64,000 nt of DNA from Candidatus Sulfurimonas baltica (GTDB lineage: Bacteria > Campylobacterota > Campylobacteria > Campylobacterales > Sulfurimonadaceae): contig NZ_CP054492.1 in the NCBI RefSeq assembly GCF_015265455.1, forward strand, positions 930,001 through 994,000. The letters are read 5' to 3'. This document shows, in pieces, positions 8,468 through 17,388 of the stretch. A model generated the notes under the pieces. It searched no databases and had not been told where the DNA came from. It was given only the letters and a program-made list of their open reading frames with translations. The translations under genes and the position numbers were made by a program. Numbering within the stretch: position 1 is the stretch's first letter; each line of letters opens with the position of its first letter.

Positions 8468-9034
8468 ATGATAGTTGGATTACACGGAGTTGTTGAGCAT
8501 AAAGAACCAACATTTATACATGTAGAAGTTAGCGGCGTAGTTTATGAGGTTTTTATATCGCTACAAAGTTTTTCAGCAATCAGCAGCAATAAAGTGAAGC
8601 TCTTTACCTCCCATATAATTCGTGAGGATGCCCAACTGCTGTTTGGTTTTTTAGATATGGGCGAGAAGAAGCTTTTTGAGAGGTTAATTAAAATTAGCGG
8701 AGTAGGTCCAAAAGTTGCAATTGCAATTTGCTCTACTTACTCCCCAAATCAGTTTGCAACTATTATAAATAACAAAGATATTAAGGCAGTTCAAAAAGTC
8801 CCAGGTATTGGTCCAAAGAGTGCAGGGCGTATTTTGGTTGAGCTAAACGGCTTTGATATTGATTTGCTTTCATCCTCACAAGAGCCAAAAAGCAGGGCAT
8901 TTAGTGAAGCGAGTGAGGCATTGGAGTCATTAGGATTTAAAAAAGATAAAATCTCTAAGGTTTTAAGTGCGTGTTCTGGAAGTGATACCGCTTCACTAGT
9001 AAAAGAGGCTTTAAAACTTCTTCAAACAATTTAA
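8468..9034 (+). CDS. ruvA: Holliday junction branch-migration protein RuvA
   Basis: 188 aa, normal length. It starts MIVGLHGVV like other RuvA proteins and has the two helix-hairpin-helix DNA-binding motifs ([15 protein letters not shown] and [15 protein letters not shown]). The C-terminal domain III (about residues 140-188, [13 protein letters not shown]) contacts RuvB. As a tetramer RuvA holds the four-way junction open while RuvB drives branch migration. It is followed closely by ddl, hydrolase and murF on the same strand. Confidence 0.95.
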   Translation: MIVGLHGVVEHKEPTFIHVEVSGVVYEVFISLQSFSAISSNKVKLFTSHIIREDAQLLFGFLDMGEKKLFERLIKISGVGPKVAIAICSTYSPNQFATIINNKDIKAVQKVPGIGPKSAGRILVELNGFDIDLLSSSQEPKSRAFSEASEALESLGFKKDKISKVLSACSGSDTASLVKEALKLLQTI

Positions 9035-9049
9035 TTAAGGAAATATATA

Positions 9050-10087
9050 TTGAAATTAACAATTTTATTCGGTGGAGCTAGTTTCGAGCATGAAATTAGT
9101 ATAGTAAGTGCTATAACTTTAAAAGAGAAATTATCAGATTCTGATTTAAGCTTTGTTTTTTGTGATCAAGATCATACATTCTATTTAATAGAGCCATCAA
9201 AAATGAGAGCAACCACTTTTAGCAAAGGCGAGTATAAAAAAATGCCTAAGCTGGTTCTATCTAAAGGTGCTTTTACTCAAAAAAGTATGTTTAGCTCTAA
9301 AGAGCATGCCGGTATATTTTTAAATCTTATTCATGGAGCAGATGGCGAGGATGGTTCAATTGCGGCTCTGCTGGATTTTTATTCAATTAAATATATTGGA
9401 CCAAGAATAGATGCGAGTGTGTTTTCATATGACAAAAGATATACAAAGTGGTTATGTAATGAGAGAGGGATTAAAAGTGTAAAGTATGAAGAGTTAAGCT
9501 CAAAAGAACACAGTAATATTAAAATACCATATCCAGTTATTATCAAACCTGCTCGTCTTGGAAGTTCCATTGGAGTGAGTATAGTAAAAGAAGAGGGTGA
9601 ACTTGACTATGCCTTGGATAGTGCATTCGAGTATGACAAAAGTGTTATCGTTGAGCCTTTTTTAGAGGGTGTAAAAGAGTATAACCTAGCTGGATTTATG
9701 GCGAATTCTGTGATGCATTTTTCTATAGTAGAAGAGCCTCATAAAGAGGAGTTCTTAGACTTTGAAAAAAAATATATGGACTTTTCAAGAAGCGACAGAG
9801 CTTTAAAAGCGGATATAAGTGCTGAGCTAGAATCAAAATTAAAGAAAACTTTTATAAAAGTTTATAAAAATCTTTTTGAAGGATCACTTATAAGATGTGA
9901 TTTTTTTGTGGTAGAGGGTGAAGTGTATCTAAATGAGATTAATCCTATTCCTGGCTCTATGGCAAATTATCTTTTTGAAGATTTTCAAGCTTCTATTGAA
10001 CTTTTAGCAAACTCATTACCGCATGCAAAAAGGGCAAAAGTTAATTATGACTATATTCACTCAATCACAAAAGCAAAAGGTAAATAA
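9050..10087 (+). CDS. ddl: D-alanine--D-alanine ligase
   Basis: 345 aa, TTG start with a good AAGGAAATATATA ribosome site. Motifs in order: LFGGASFEHEISI (substrate-binding HE-S), LIHGADGEDGSIAALLDF, IKPARLGSSIGVS (ATP-grasp nucleotide loop), and LNEINPIPGS (metal-binding N-E-N and the conserved NPIPG). It joins two D-Ala with ATP to make the dipeptide that MurF then adds to the peptidoglycan precursor. Both genes are in this operon. It ends in a TAATG overlap with the hydrolase gene. Confidence 0.96.
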   Translation: MKLTILFGGASFEHEISIVSAITLKEKLSDSDLSFVFCDQDHTFYLIEPSKMRATTFSKGEYKKMPKLVLSKGAFTQKSMFSSKEHAGIFLNLIHGADGEDGSIAALLDFYSIKYIGPRIDASVFSYDKRYTKWLCNERGIKSVKYEELSSKEHSNIKIPYPVIIKPARLGSSIGVSIVKEEGELDYALDSAFEYDKSVIVEPFLEGVKEYNLAGFMANSVMHFSIVEEPHKEEFLDFEKKYMDFSRSDRALKADISAELESKLKKTFIKVYKNLFEGSLIRCDFFVVEGEVYLNEINPIPGSMANYLFEDFQASIELLANSLPHAKRAKVNYDYIHSITKAKGK

Positions 10088-10824
10088 TGGCAGTTAAGTC
10101 TATACAGTTTAATCATCATACTTTAGATATAAGTTATGAGATATTAAATCCAAAGGCAAAAATTGATTTAATAGTTTTACACGGTTGGGGCAGTAATAAG
10201 GGTTTGATGAAAAACTCATTCGGACCTTATATGAATAGTTTTCGTCATATTTATATTGATTTGCCAGGGTTTGGTAACTCTACATGTAACTTAACGCTTA
10301 CTACAAAAGATTATGCAAGAGTGGTAGAGCTTCTGATGGTTCACTTAAATGCTTCTAAAGACATAATAGTGGGGCACTCTTTTGGTGGTAAGGTTGCACT
10401 TTTACTTGAACCAAAAGTACTTGTATTGCTCTCTAGTGCCGGTATTTATGTTAAGAAATCATTTAAAGTGTATGCTAAAATAACTCTATTTAAAATGCTT
10501 AAAGTATTTGGTTTAGCAAGGCTTAGAAATTTATTTGTGGCAGATGATGCAAAATCTTTAAGTGAGCCGATGTATCAAACTTTTAAAAATGTAGTAAATG
10601 AAGATTTTTCATATGAGTTTTCTCAGTATGGAGGCAAAGCTCTTCTTTGTTGGGGTAAGGAAGATACAGCCACACCGCTAAGCAGTGCACACAAGATAGA
10701 CGAGCTTATATCGGATTCTCATCTCATAGCCTACGAAGGTGGACATTTCTTTTTCATGGACCATTCACAAGATATTTCTGATCATATACAAAATACATTT
10801 CTAAAAACGCTGGAACATAAATAA
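10087..10824 (+). CDS. alpha/beta-fold hydrolase
   Basis: 245 aa. LHGWGSNKG forms the oxyanion-hole loop, VGHSFGGK carries the nucleophile Ser, LCWGKEDTATP the acid Asp, and GGHFFFMD the catalytic His, so the triad is complete. No signal peptide. The gene sits between ddl and murF with start/stop overlaps on both sides (TAATG each), the same order as in Campylobacter. A link to cell-wall metabolism is suggested only by position; the substrate is unknown. Confidence 0.85.
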   Translation: MAVKSIQFNHHTLDISYEILNPKAKIDLIVLHGWGSNKGLMKNSFGPYMNSFRHIYIDLPGFGNSTCNLTLTTKDYARVVELLMVHLNASKDIIVGHSFGGKVALLLEPKVLVLLSSAGIYVKKSFKVYAKITLFKMLKVFGLARLRNLFVADDAKSLSEPMYQTFKNVVNEDFSYEFSQYGGKALLCWGKEDTATPLSSAHKIDELISDSHLIAYEGGHFFFMDHSQDISDHIQNTFLKTLEHK

Positions 10825-12269
10825 TGGAAAATATTGAAACTTTATCGGCTTTTGTTACAAATGTGCTTTTTGTAACTGTTTTAGGATGGTACCTAATAAC
10901 AAATCTGCAGTGGTATGATTACAAACTCTCTCGCGTACTTTTCAAGCATCATAAGCCGCATTGGCATATTTTTTACTTTTTTATCCCCTTTATTGCTTAC
11001 TATACAACAGGAAGTTTTTTTATAATTTTCTTCTTATTTGCAGTTTTGCCAGCCATGTTTATCTGGCACAAAAGATTGGATAAAAAACTAGTCTTGACAT
11101 GGAGAGTGAAACGTTTTTTAATTCTTCTGGTCTCTTTGGTTCTTTTTCAGGATGTTCTTTGTACTTTAAAGTCTGCATGTCAAACTTATGGTGTTTTTAT
11201 GCCTTTGGCCGTTGCATATGTAGGTAGTATTATGATAGAGAAGTTTCTTTTTGCCGCATTTGAAAAAGAGGCGAAGAAAAAACTCAAAAGTATGAAAAAC
11301 TTAAAAATAGTTTGCATAACAGGAAGTTACGGGAAAACAAGCATAAAAAACTTTGTTGCCGAAATTTTGGGTAAAAAATACAGAGTATATGCAACTCCTA
11401 GAAGCGTGAATACGCTTGGTGGAATTATTAAAGATGTCAATGAGTCTTTGCCCGAAGATACAGAGATTTATGTTTGTGAAGCCGGAGCAAGAGAGAGTGG
11501 TGATATCTATAATATTACAACATTTTTAGAGCCTCAAACTGTTGTTGTCGGAAAAGTTGGACTAGCACATGTAGAGTATTTTAAAACTCTTAAAAATATT
11601 ATTGCAACAAAGCTGGAGATTATGAAATCTCCAAGACTTGAAACCGCATTTATTCATACTTCTGTTACAGATGAGCCACATGACAGAGTCACTTTCTTTG
11701 GTGATGAAATCAAGAATATGCAAGCTACTTTATCTGGAACCGATTTTGACTTAGAGTGTGAAGGTGAAATCTTATCTCTTCATACGGATATACTAGGCTC
11801 ATTTCAGTCTATGAACATCGCGGTTGCGGTGAAAATCGCAAAATCATTTGGTATGAGCAGTGATGAGATAAAAAAAGCTGTTTCAAAACTAAAACCGGTA
11901 GAGCATAGACTTCAAAAGATTCTTGCAGGCGGTAAGATAATTTTAGATGATGGCTATAACGGCAACATAGATGGAATGCTTGAAGGTGTAAGACTTTGTT
12001 CACTACACAGTGGCAGAAAGGTGATAGTAACTCCAGGACTTGTTGAGAGCAGTGATGAGCTTAATCTTAAACTTATAGAAGCAATTAATAATGTTTTTGA
12101 CATTGTTATTGTGACGGGTTCACTAAATGTAGAGCTATTTGATAAAAATTTAACTGTTAAAAATAAAACAATGTTACATGACAAGTCTAAAATTCAAGAT
12201 GTTTTAGCACATCAGACAAAGGCGGGAGATATAATTCTTTTTGCAAATGATGCACCGAATTTTATCTAA
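10824..12269 (+). CDS. murF: UDP-MurNAc-tripeptide--D-Ala-D-Ala ligase MurF, with membrane N-terminus
   Basis: 481 aa. Residues 1-145 carry about four hydrophobic segments. The Mur ligase part follows: CITGSYGKTSIKNF is the ATP loop (about 166-173), then TPRSVNTLGG, CEAGARESGDI, and the C-terminal domain with LDDGYNGNIDGM. It adds D-Ala-D-Ala to the UDP-MurNAc-tripeptide. The membrane segment is unlike the soluble E. coli enzyme and would place the reaction at the inner membrane near MraY; I recall similar N-termini in Campylobacterota. Co-transcribed with ddl. Confidence 0.9.
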   Translation: MENIETLSAFVTNVLFVTVLGWYLITNLQWYDYKLSRVLFKHHKPHWHIFYFFIPFIAYYTTGSFFIIFFLFAVLPAMFIWHKRLDKKLVLTWRVKRFLILLVSLVLFQDVLCTLKSACQTYGVFMPLAVAYVGSIMIEKFLFAAFEKEAKKKLKSMKNLKIVCITGSYGKTSIKNFVAEILGKKYRVYATPRSVNTLGGIIKDVNESLPEDTEIYVCEAGARESGDIYNITTFLEPQTVVVGKVGLAHVEYFKTLKNIIATKLEIMKSPRLETAFIHTSVTDEPHDRVTFFGDEIKNMQATLSGTDFDLECEGEILSLHTDILGSFQSMNIAVAVKIAKSFGMSSDEIKKAVSKLKPVEHRLQKILAGGKIILDDGYNGNIDGMLEGVRLCSLHSGRKVIVTPGLVESSDELNLKLIEAINNVFDIVIVTGSLNVELFDKNLTVKNKTMLHDKSKIQDVLAHQTKAGDIILFANDAPNFI

Positions 12270-12283
12270 GATGGATTTGTAAA

Positions 12284-12763
12284 ATGATAGATAAAAGCCT
12301 GAAATATTTGGGATATTTTACTGCTTTTATCTTAGGCTTGCTGGTTTTACTTGTCGTTTATGATGCAACTGTAAGATACTTATTTTCTGGTGGCTCTATT
12401 GCCCTTCAGGAGTTGGAGTGGCACCTTTTTGATATTGTTATTCTTTTTGGTATTGCTTATACATTAAGAGAAGATGCACATGTAAGGGTAGATATTTTTT
12501 ACGCCACATTTTCTGACAAAACAAAAGCACTCATAAATACTGTTTCTTCTCTTTTTTTTATCTTCCCTTTTTCAGTTTTGATTATCTATATAGGTTTAGA
12601 TTTTGTTTCCCAAAGTTTCATTCAAGATGAGTGTTCTTCAAATCCAGGAGGTTTGGATTATCGTTTTTTAGTGAAGTCACTTATGCCGTTATCGTTTATA
12701 TTTTTGGCTCTTCAGGCTATTAAGGATACAAAAACTAATTTCTACATGTGGAAGTCATTATGA
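12284..12763 (+). CDS. dctQ: TRAP transporter small permease (DctQ family)
   Basis: 159 aa with four membrane helices. The motifs VRYLFSGGSIALQELEWHL and REDAHVRVDIFY are hallmarks of DctQ proteins. It forms the inner-membrane complex with the large permease encoded next. It starts 14 bases after murF, so it may be read from the same transcript. No solute-binding protein (DctP) gene is in the window, so the substrate cannot be judged. Confidence 0.9.
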   Translation: MIDKSLKYLGYFTAFILGLLVLLVVYDATVRYLFSGGSIALQELEWHLFDIVILFGIAYTLREDAHVRVDIFYATFSDKTKALINTVSSLFFIFPFSVLIIYIGLDFVSQSFIQDECSSNPGGLDYRFLVKSLMPLSFIFLALQAIKDTKTNFYMWKSL

Positions 12764-14043
12764 CAGCGCTACTAATGTTTGTAGTTGTTTTAGCACTGCT
12801 GCTTATCGGAATTCCAGTCGCCTTTGTGTTTGGAACCGTAGCAATAGCTTTTGCATTTCTTATCCCTGAACTTGGTTTTGATGTTTTTTCAGTTTTACCT
12901 TTTAGAATATATGGAATTATGTCTAACACTACTCTTATGGCAGTCCCTATGTTTATTACAATGGGGTTAGTGCTTGAAAAGTCCAAAATGGCTGAGAAGC
13001 TTTTAGTTTCGATGAGTTCTCTTTTTCGTGATGTAAGGGGAGGGCTAGCTGTCAGCGTTGTTTTGGTTGGGGCAATGCTAGCTGCATCAACGGGCATAGT
13101 CTCAGCTTCTGTTGTTATGATGAGTGTCATAGCACTTCCTCTTATGTTAAAAGCAGGGTATGACAAAGGTTTGGCTTCGGGAACTGTTGCCGCTTCAGGG
13201 ACTCTAGGACAAATTATACCGCCATCTATTATCTTGATTATTTTAGGTGATGTTATGAGTGTTAGTGTTGGGGACCTTTTTATAGCAGCAGTACTTCCTG
13301 GGCTTGTGCTTGTAGGATTGTATATATTTTATATTTTAATCCGCTCTTACTTTTCCCCAGAGCTGGCACCGATACCTAAAAATATTAAAAGAGTTAGTAT
13401 CAAAGAGGCTATTTTTTCCATAGTTCCACCACTCCTTTTGATGGTCTCTGTTTTAGGAAGTATATTTGCCGGAGTTGCTTCACCTACAGAATCGGCAGCG
13501 TTTGGCGTTATAGGTGCACTAGTACTTAGTGCGTTCAATGGATCATTAAACTTTGAGATGTTAAAGTATGCTTCGCTGGAGAGTGTTAAACTCACAGGTA
13601 TGATTTTTATGATTCTTATAGGAGCTACTGCATTTTCTCTTGTCTTTAATGAACTTGGAGGTTCAGACCTTATATTGGAGTTTTTTAGCCAGGATATAGG
13701 AGATGTATGGGTTTTTATAGCCGTTGCAATGCTTAGTATCTTTATACTCGGTTTTTTTATAGACTTTATAGAGATATCTTTTATAGTCGTCCCTATCTTA
13801 GTTCCGGTCATGGAGGCTTTTGGGATAGATCCTATTTGGTTTGCTGTCTTAATTGCTCTAAACTTACAGGCCTCATTTTTAACACCTCCGTTTGGACTCT
13901 CTTTGTTCTTTTTAAAGGGAGCTGCTGGAGATACAATCAAAACAATAGAGATATATAAAGGGATAGTACCATTTATACTTTTACAACTTTTGGGACTTGT
14001 TTTGGTTGTAATATTTCCAAATCTTGTGTTTGCATTTCTTTGA
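12760..14043 (+). CDS. dctM: TRAP transporter large permease (DctM family)
   Basis: 427 aa, about 12 membrane helices, with the DctM signatures PMFITMGLVLEKSKMAEKLL, GTLGQIIPPSIILII and a C-terminal PFGLSLFFLKG. The start chosen is the ATG at 12760 in an ATGA overlap with dctQ; an ATG at 12748 in frame is the alternative. It drives sodium-coupled uptake of an organic acid or similar solute together with DctQ and a periplasmic binding protein. An IS3-family element sits 21 bases after the stop and may have replaced further genes of the operon. Confidence 0.92.
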   Translation: MTALLMFVVVLALLLIGIPVAFVFGTVAIAFAFLIPELGFDVFSVLPFRIYGIMSNTTLMAVPMFITMGLVLEKSKMAEKLLVSMSSLFRDVRGGLAVSVVLVGAMLAASTGIVSASVVMMSVIALPLMLKAGYDKGLASGTVAASGTLGQIIPPSIILIILGDVMSVSVGDLFIAAVLPGLVLVGLYIFYILIRSYFSPELAPIPKNIKRVSIKEAIFSIVPPLLLMVSVLGSIFAGVASPTESAAFGVIGALVLSAFNGSLNFEMLKYASLESVKLTGMIFMILIGATAFSLVFNELGGSDLILEFFSQDIGDVWVFIAVAMLSIFILGFFIDFIEISFIVVPILVPVMEAFGIDPIWFAVLIALNLQASFLTPPFGLSLFFLKGAAGDTIKTIEIYKGIVPFILLQLLGLVLVVIFPNLVFAFL

Positions 14044-14104
14044 TGTCCACCTATTTAGGTAAACTGGAGTGGTAACTTAAATTCATACTCTTTATAATAC
14101 ATTA

Positions 14105-14971
14105 TTAAGCAGCTGTTTCCATTTGCAACACCAAGTTCATCTCCTCAAACTTAGAAGGAGATACATTTCCTAGATAACTATGACTTCTTACTCTATTATA
14201 ATAAAATTCTATATACTCAAATATTTCTCTTTTTGCTTGATTTTTAGTATAAAAATAGGTTTGATATACCAAGTCAGATTTTAGAGTTTTGAAGAAGCTT
14301 TCAGCAACTGCGTTATCCCAGCAATTACCCTTTCTGCTCATGCTTGCAGTTATGCCATTGTTTTTTAATAAATCTTTATGACTATAAGATGCATACTGGC
14401 TACCTCTATCTGTATGCCACAATAGCCCTTGAGGTGGATTTCTATGTTGTATAGCCATATTTAATGCATTATTTACAAGTGAAACTTTCATAGTATCATC
14501 CATAGACCACCCTACAACTTTTCGGGAGTATAGATCTATGACAGTAGCAAGGTATAGCCATCCTTCTCCTGTTGATATATAGGTAATATCACCCACATAT
14601 TTAGTATCTGGTGCAGATGCATAAAAATCTCTATTGAGTAGATTTGGTGCTATTGGTAAATTATGATTAGAGTCAGTTGTATTTTTATATCTTCTTTTCA
14701 TTTTTACTATTAGACCAAGAGTCTTCATTATGTTAGAAATTCGCTTTCTAGATACTAACAAGCCATACAACTCTTTTAATTTGTCCTGTATCCTTCTTGT
14801 CCCGTAGTTCTTTCGACCTTGAACAAATATAGCTTCAATTAAATTATTGAGCTGAGTATCTTCTTTTTTGATGATACGGCCGGCTTTTATCCAATGGTAA
14901 TAAGATGATTTATCTACCTTAAGAACCATGCACATCTGTTTAACACTGAAACTCTGTTGATGTTTTTGCAT
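14105..14971 (-). CDS. IS3-family transposase OrfB, copy 1
   Basis: 288 aa from the first ATG. After a HTH_21 part (VDKSSYYHWIKAGR) comes the rve integrase core with the DDE triad: VGDITYISTGEGWLYLATVIDL (D), LLWHTDRGSQYAS (D) and NAVAESFFKTLKSDL (E). It is made mainly as an OrfAB fusion by -1 frameshifting at A_AAA_AAG (15016-15022) near the orfA end; the frame after the shift continues without stop into this ORF. It catalyses IS transposition. Confidence 0.95.
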   Translation of the reverse strand: MQKHQQSFSVKQMCMVLKVDKSSYYHWIKAGRIIKKEDTQLNNLIEAIFVQGRKNYGTRRIQDKLKELYGLLVSRKRISNIMKTLGLIVKMKRRYKNTTDSNHNLPIAPNLLNRDFYASAPDTKYVGDITYISTGEGWLYLATVIDLYSRKVVGWSMDDTMKVSLVNNALNMAIQHRNPPQGLLWHTDRGSQYASYSHKDLLKNNGITASMSRKGNCWDNAVAESFFKTLKSDLVYQTYFYTKNQAKREIFEYIEFYYNRVRSHSYLGNVSPSKFEEMNLVLQMETAA

Positions 14972-14982
14972 CCATGCGTACT

Positions 14983-15282
14983 TTATAGAGTTTCTTTGGC
15001 AAAGTACGCCGTTGCCTTTTTTAAGATGTCACGCTCTTGTTTAAGTAGCTTATTCTCGCGTCTAAGGCGTTTATTTTCTTCATCTAGAGTTTCACCAAAG
15101 TGAGATGTTTTTATGCTTTGTGTTGCTATATTATGTTCTTTTTTATAGCTATTAATCCAGTTGTATAATGTCTTTGGATTTATATCTAAGTCTCCTGCAA
15201 CTTTTGAGACGCTCTCATTATTGTTGAGAATTAATTGCACTGTTGAGTCTCTAAACTCTCTATTAAATTTACTGTTTCTCAT
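14983..15282 (-). CDS. IS3-family OrfA (HTH), copy 1
   Basis: 99 aa. A HTH_Tnp_1 domain (RDSTVQLILNNNESVSKVAG, DLDINPKTLYNWI) is followed by a leucine-zipper coiled coil (LDEENKRLRRENKLLKQERDILKK). The slippery heptamer A_AAA_AAG lies in the ILKKATAY codons. It recognises the IS ends and regulates transposition. Confidence 0.95.
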   Translation of the reverse strand: MRNSKFNREFRDSTVQLILNNNESVSKVAGDLDINPKTLYNWINSYKKEHNIATQSIKTSHFGETLDEENKRLRRENKLLKQERDILKKATAYFAKETL

Positions 15283-15356
15283 GATTTCCCTTATTCATTT
15301 TATTTTAACTTAGAATTGTTAATTTCTTAGTATGAATTTAGGTTACCACTCCAAAC

Positions 15357-15466
15357 TAGATTCCAAGTCAAGCTTGGAATGACGACATTATCGTACTTGG
15401 AATGACAACATTCCGTCACTCTGAATGACGACATTCCGTCACTCTGAACTTGATTCAGAGTCTAGT
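15357..15466. repeat. cluster of short palindromic repeats
   Basis: The stretch right of the IS contains several related units around GGAATGACGACATT and TCACTCTGAA, and one hairpin TCACTCTGAAC / GATTCAGAGT. The same hairpin, reversed, occurs at 20771-20797. It looks like a dispersed intergenic palindromic element, perhaps ending as a bidirectional terminator. Confidence 0.7.
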
Positions 15467-15562
15467 TGCTAATTATTCAGATAGCTTAATTAAATATATT
15501 TGAGATATAAGCAATTTAAACTATAATACTTTAAAGCTTGTTATTAACCATAGGAGGATAAA

Positions 15563-16054
15563 TTGGAAGATATTTTATATGCACCTTGGCGGGAAGAGTA
15601 TATTAATAATAAAAAAATAAAGGGTTGTGTATTTTGTCATATTAGTTCACATGCACAAGATGATGAAGAGCAACATGTGCTCTACAGAGATGAACACTGT
15701 TTTATTGTTATGAACAAATACCCATATACTCCGGGGCATTTTATGATTATTCCACATGCACACATCGATAAACTTGAAGAGTTAGATAGCAAAGTGTGGC
15801 TGCATATAAGTGCTATGGCTCAAAAATGTGTCAGGCTTTTAAAAGAGGGTTATGGCGCGCAGGGCGTAAATATCGGTATGAACTTAGGTGTTGCAGGCGG
15901 GGCAGGGATTGCAGAACATATTCATATGCATCTTGTTCCAAGATGGTCACGTGACACTAACTTTATAACTTCTATTGCAGATACCAGAGTCTATTCAAGC
16001 GACTTTGAAAAAATATACAGAAAAATTAAAAGTTTGCTGCCAAAATATATTTAG
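15563..16054 (+). CDS. HIT-family hydrolase
   Basis: 163 aa. TTG start preceded by a strong AGGAGGATAAA. CVFCHISSH near the N-terminus looks like a zinc site, and EHIHMHLVPRW is the histidine-triad motif (H-x-H-x-H). HIT proteins of this type hydrolyse AMP from nucleotidyl compounds such as Ap4A. In Campylobacter, as I recall, the same gene lies by murF, so it likely belongs to the ruvA-murF run, now separated by the TRAP genes and the IS. Confidence 0.9.
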   Translation: MEDILYAPWREEYINNKKIKGCVFCHISSHAQDDEEQHVLYRDEHCFIVMNKYPYTPGHFMIIPHAHIDKLEELDSKVWLHISAMAQKCVRLLKEGYGAQGVNIGMNLGVAGGAGIAEHIHMHLVPRWSRDTNFITSIADTRVYSSDFEKIYRKIKSLLPKYI

Positions 16055-16149
16055 TTTTTTTTAGATTTAAGTATAAAGAAAAATAGTGCCGCAACAGCAA
16101 TAAATACAACAGTTCTGATTGTTAATGTAAGTCCGTCTATCTCAGGCAT
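16051..16149 (-). CDS. small single-span membrane protein, 32 aa
   Basis: ATG at 16149 to TAA at 16051, overlapping the end of the HIT gene on the other strand. After MPEIDGLTLTIRT comes one hydrophobic helix (VVFIAVAALFFFIL) and a basic end KSKKN, a credible membrane miniprotein with inside-positive C-terminus. The ribosome site (AAGAGATATT) is modest. Unknown role. Confidence 0.45.
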   Translation of the reverse strand: MPEIDGLTLTIRTVVFIAVAALFFFILKSKKN

Positions 16150-16194
16150 AATATCTCTTTTTGTGTAGTGTTTGTTTGAGTGATATTTGTAGTG

Positions 16195-16269
16195 TGGATG
16201 GGGATACAGGATTCGAACCTGTGAATGGTAGCACCAAAAGCTACTGCCTTACCACTTGGCGAATCCCCA
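16195..16269 (-). tRNA. tRNA-Gln (anticodon TTG)
   Basis: A full cloverleaf: acceptor TGGGGAT / ATCCCCA, anticodon stem GTAGC with loop TTTTGGT, T-arm CAGGTTCGAATCCTG, and an encoded CCA. A second tRNA-Gln at 63439 differs in the anticodon stem. Confidence 0.95.
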
Positions 16270-16348
16270 TTATTTGTTATAGCTTGTATAACGGGTGAAA
16301 TTATAAAGAGAGTGTCCTTATAATTTCCTTAACTTTATGTAATTTTAG

Positions 16349-17167
16349 CTATAAAAGCCCATCATTATCCATTATCTCTATCTCTTGTTTGGCAGTAAAA
16401 ACAGTTTTTGTGTCAGGTGACAAATCTAGTGAATGATTTTTTCCGTCATAGTCAATTTGATTTAAAATAAGTTTCATAGTCTCTAAACGCGCCTTATGTT
16501 TGTCGCTTGAACGTATTACGTACCATGGTGCCTCGTTGTGACATGTATCTTTTAGCATACGGTATTTAGTCTTTGTAAACTGCCCCCACATGCTTTGTGC
16601 CTGCAAATCAATTTCGCTTAGTTTCCATTGTCGAAGAGGGTCTGTTCTACGTTGCTCAAACCTCTCTGCCTGCTTCTCTTTTATAACGCTAAAGTAAAGC
16701 TTGACAACTACTGTTCCCTGTTGGACCAAAGATTCTTCAAATGGGACAACATGTTTCATAAAAAGCTCATGCTCCTCTTGAGAACAAAAACCAAAAACAG
16801 GTTCTACCATCGCACGGTTATACCAACTTCTGTCAAAGAGTACTATTTCTCCTCCATGAGGAAAATGTTTAATATATCTTTGAAAATACCATTGTGTTCT
16901 CTCCTGCTCGCTAGGACGCCCTAAAGCAACAATACGGTAATGTTTTGGATTCATATATCGGCTAACACTGCCAATAACACTCCCTTTGCCCGCCGCATCA
17001 CGCCCCTCAAAAAGAATGATAAGCTTGAGGCTATGGTTCTCTATGTGTTGTTGAAGTTTCACAAGCTCAGCCTGATATGGCTCAAGTGCCAGCGATTCAG
17101 AGTATGTACTAATAGCCTCTTTGTATTGCTCTTCTGTCAAGTCGTATTTTTGCATTTTGTAATCCAT
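16349..17167 (-). CDS. ppk2: polyphosphate kinase 2 family protein
   Basis: 272 aa. FEGRDAAGKGS (about 54-63) is the Walker A loop and VLFDRSWYNRAM (about 109-120) the Walker B plus lid start; LGRPSEQERTQWYFQRYI is the conserved PPK2 stretch between them. The enzyme moves phosphate between polyphosphate and nucleoside (di)phosphates in the cytoplasm. A second ATG four codons in (MQKYDLTEEQY) could be the start. The upstream region is 220 bases of very AT-rich DNA that ends at an IS5-family element. Confidence 0.93.
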   Translation of the reverse strand: MDYKMQKYDLTEEQYKEAISTYSESLALEPYQAELVKLQQHIENHSLKLIILFEGRDAAGKGSVIGSVSRYMNPKHYRIVALGRPSEQERTQWYFQRYIKHFPHGGEIVLFDRSWYNRAMVEPVFGFCSQEEHELFMKHVVPFEESLVQQGTVVVKLYFSVIKEKQAERFEQRRTDPLRQWKLSEIDLQAQSMWGQFTKTKYRMLKDTCHNEAPWYVIRSSDKHKARLETMKLILNQIDYDGKNHSLDLSPDTKTVFTAKQEIEIMDNDGLL

Positions 17168-17388
17168 AATATATTAAAAGTTTGTGTTTAAAAAGAATAT
17201 TTTTTTTGATAAAAAAATTATATTGGAACTATATCCGTTTTTTTCATTTTTATGAAAATTTTTCTAAATTTTTCTATAAAATTCACTATAAAACATACAG
17301 ATTTATTCCTAGAATATGGACTTAGCAGAACCTTGGAAAATTTATACTGCAAAATATAAAAAACGATGTATGATTTCATATATATTAA

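Larger units (their letters stand above)
14065..15353 (-). mobile_element. IS3-family insertion sequence, copy 1 (complete)
   Basis: 1289 bp. Terminal inverted repeats of about 25 bp begin TGGAGTGGTAAC and differ at one position. A 3 bp target duplication AAC lies at 14062-14064 and 15354-15356. It carries orfA and orfB on the minus strand, joined by a frameshift signal. Copy 2 at 35847-37135 is nearly identical (two base differences noticed in the coding parts), so both moved recently. Copy 3 at 44719 is a diverged relative. Confidence 0.95.

Noticed and set aside
12735-13166. 143-aa frame opposite dctM, and a 197-aa one at 13347-13940
   Set aside because: Low-complexity Ser/Thr/Ile translations that mirror the membrane protein on the other strand; antisense shadows.
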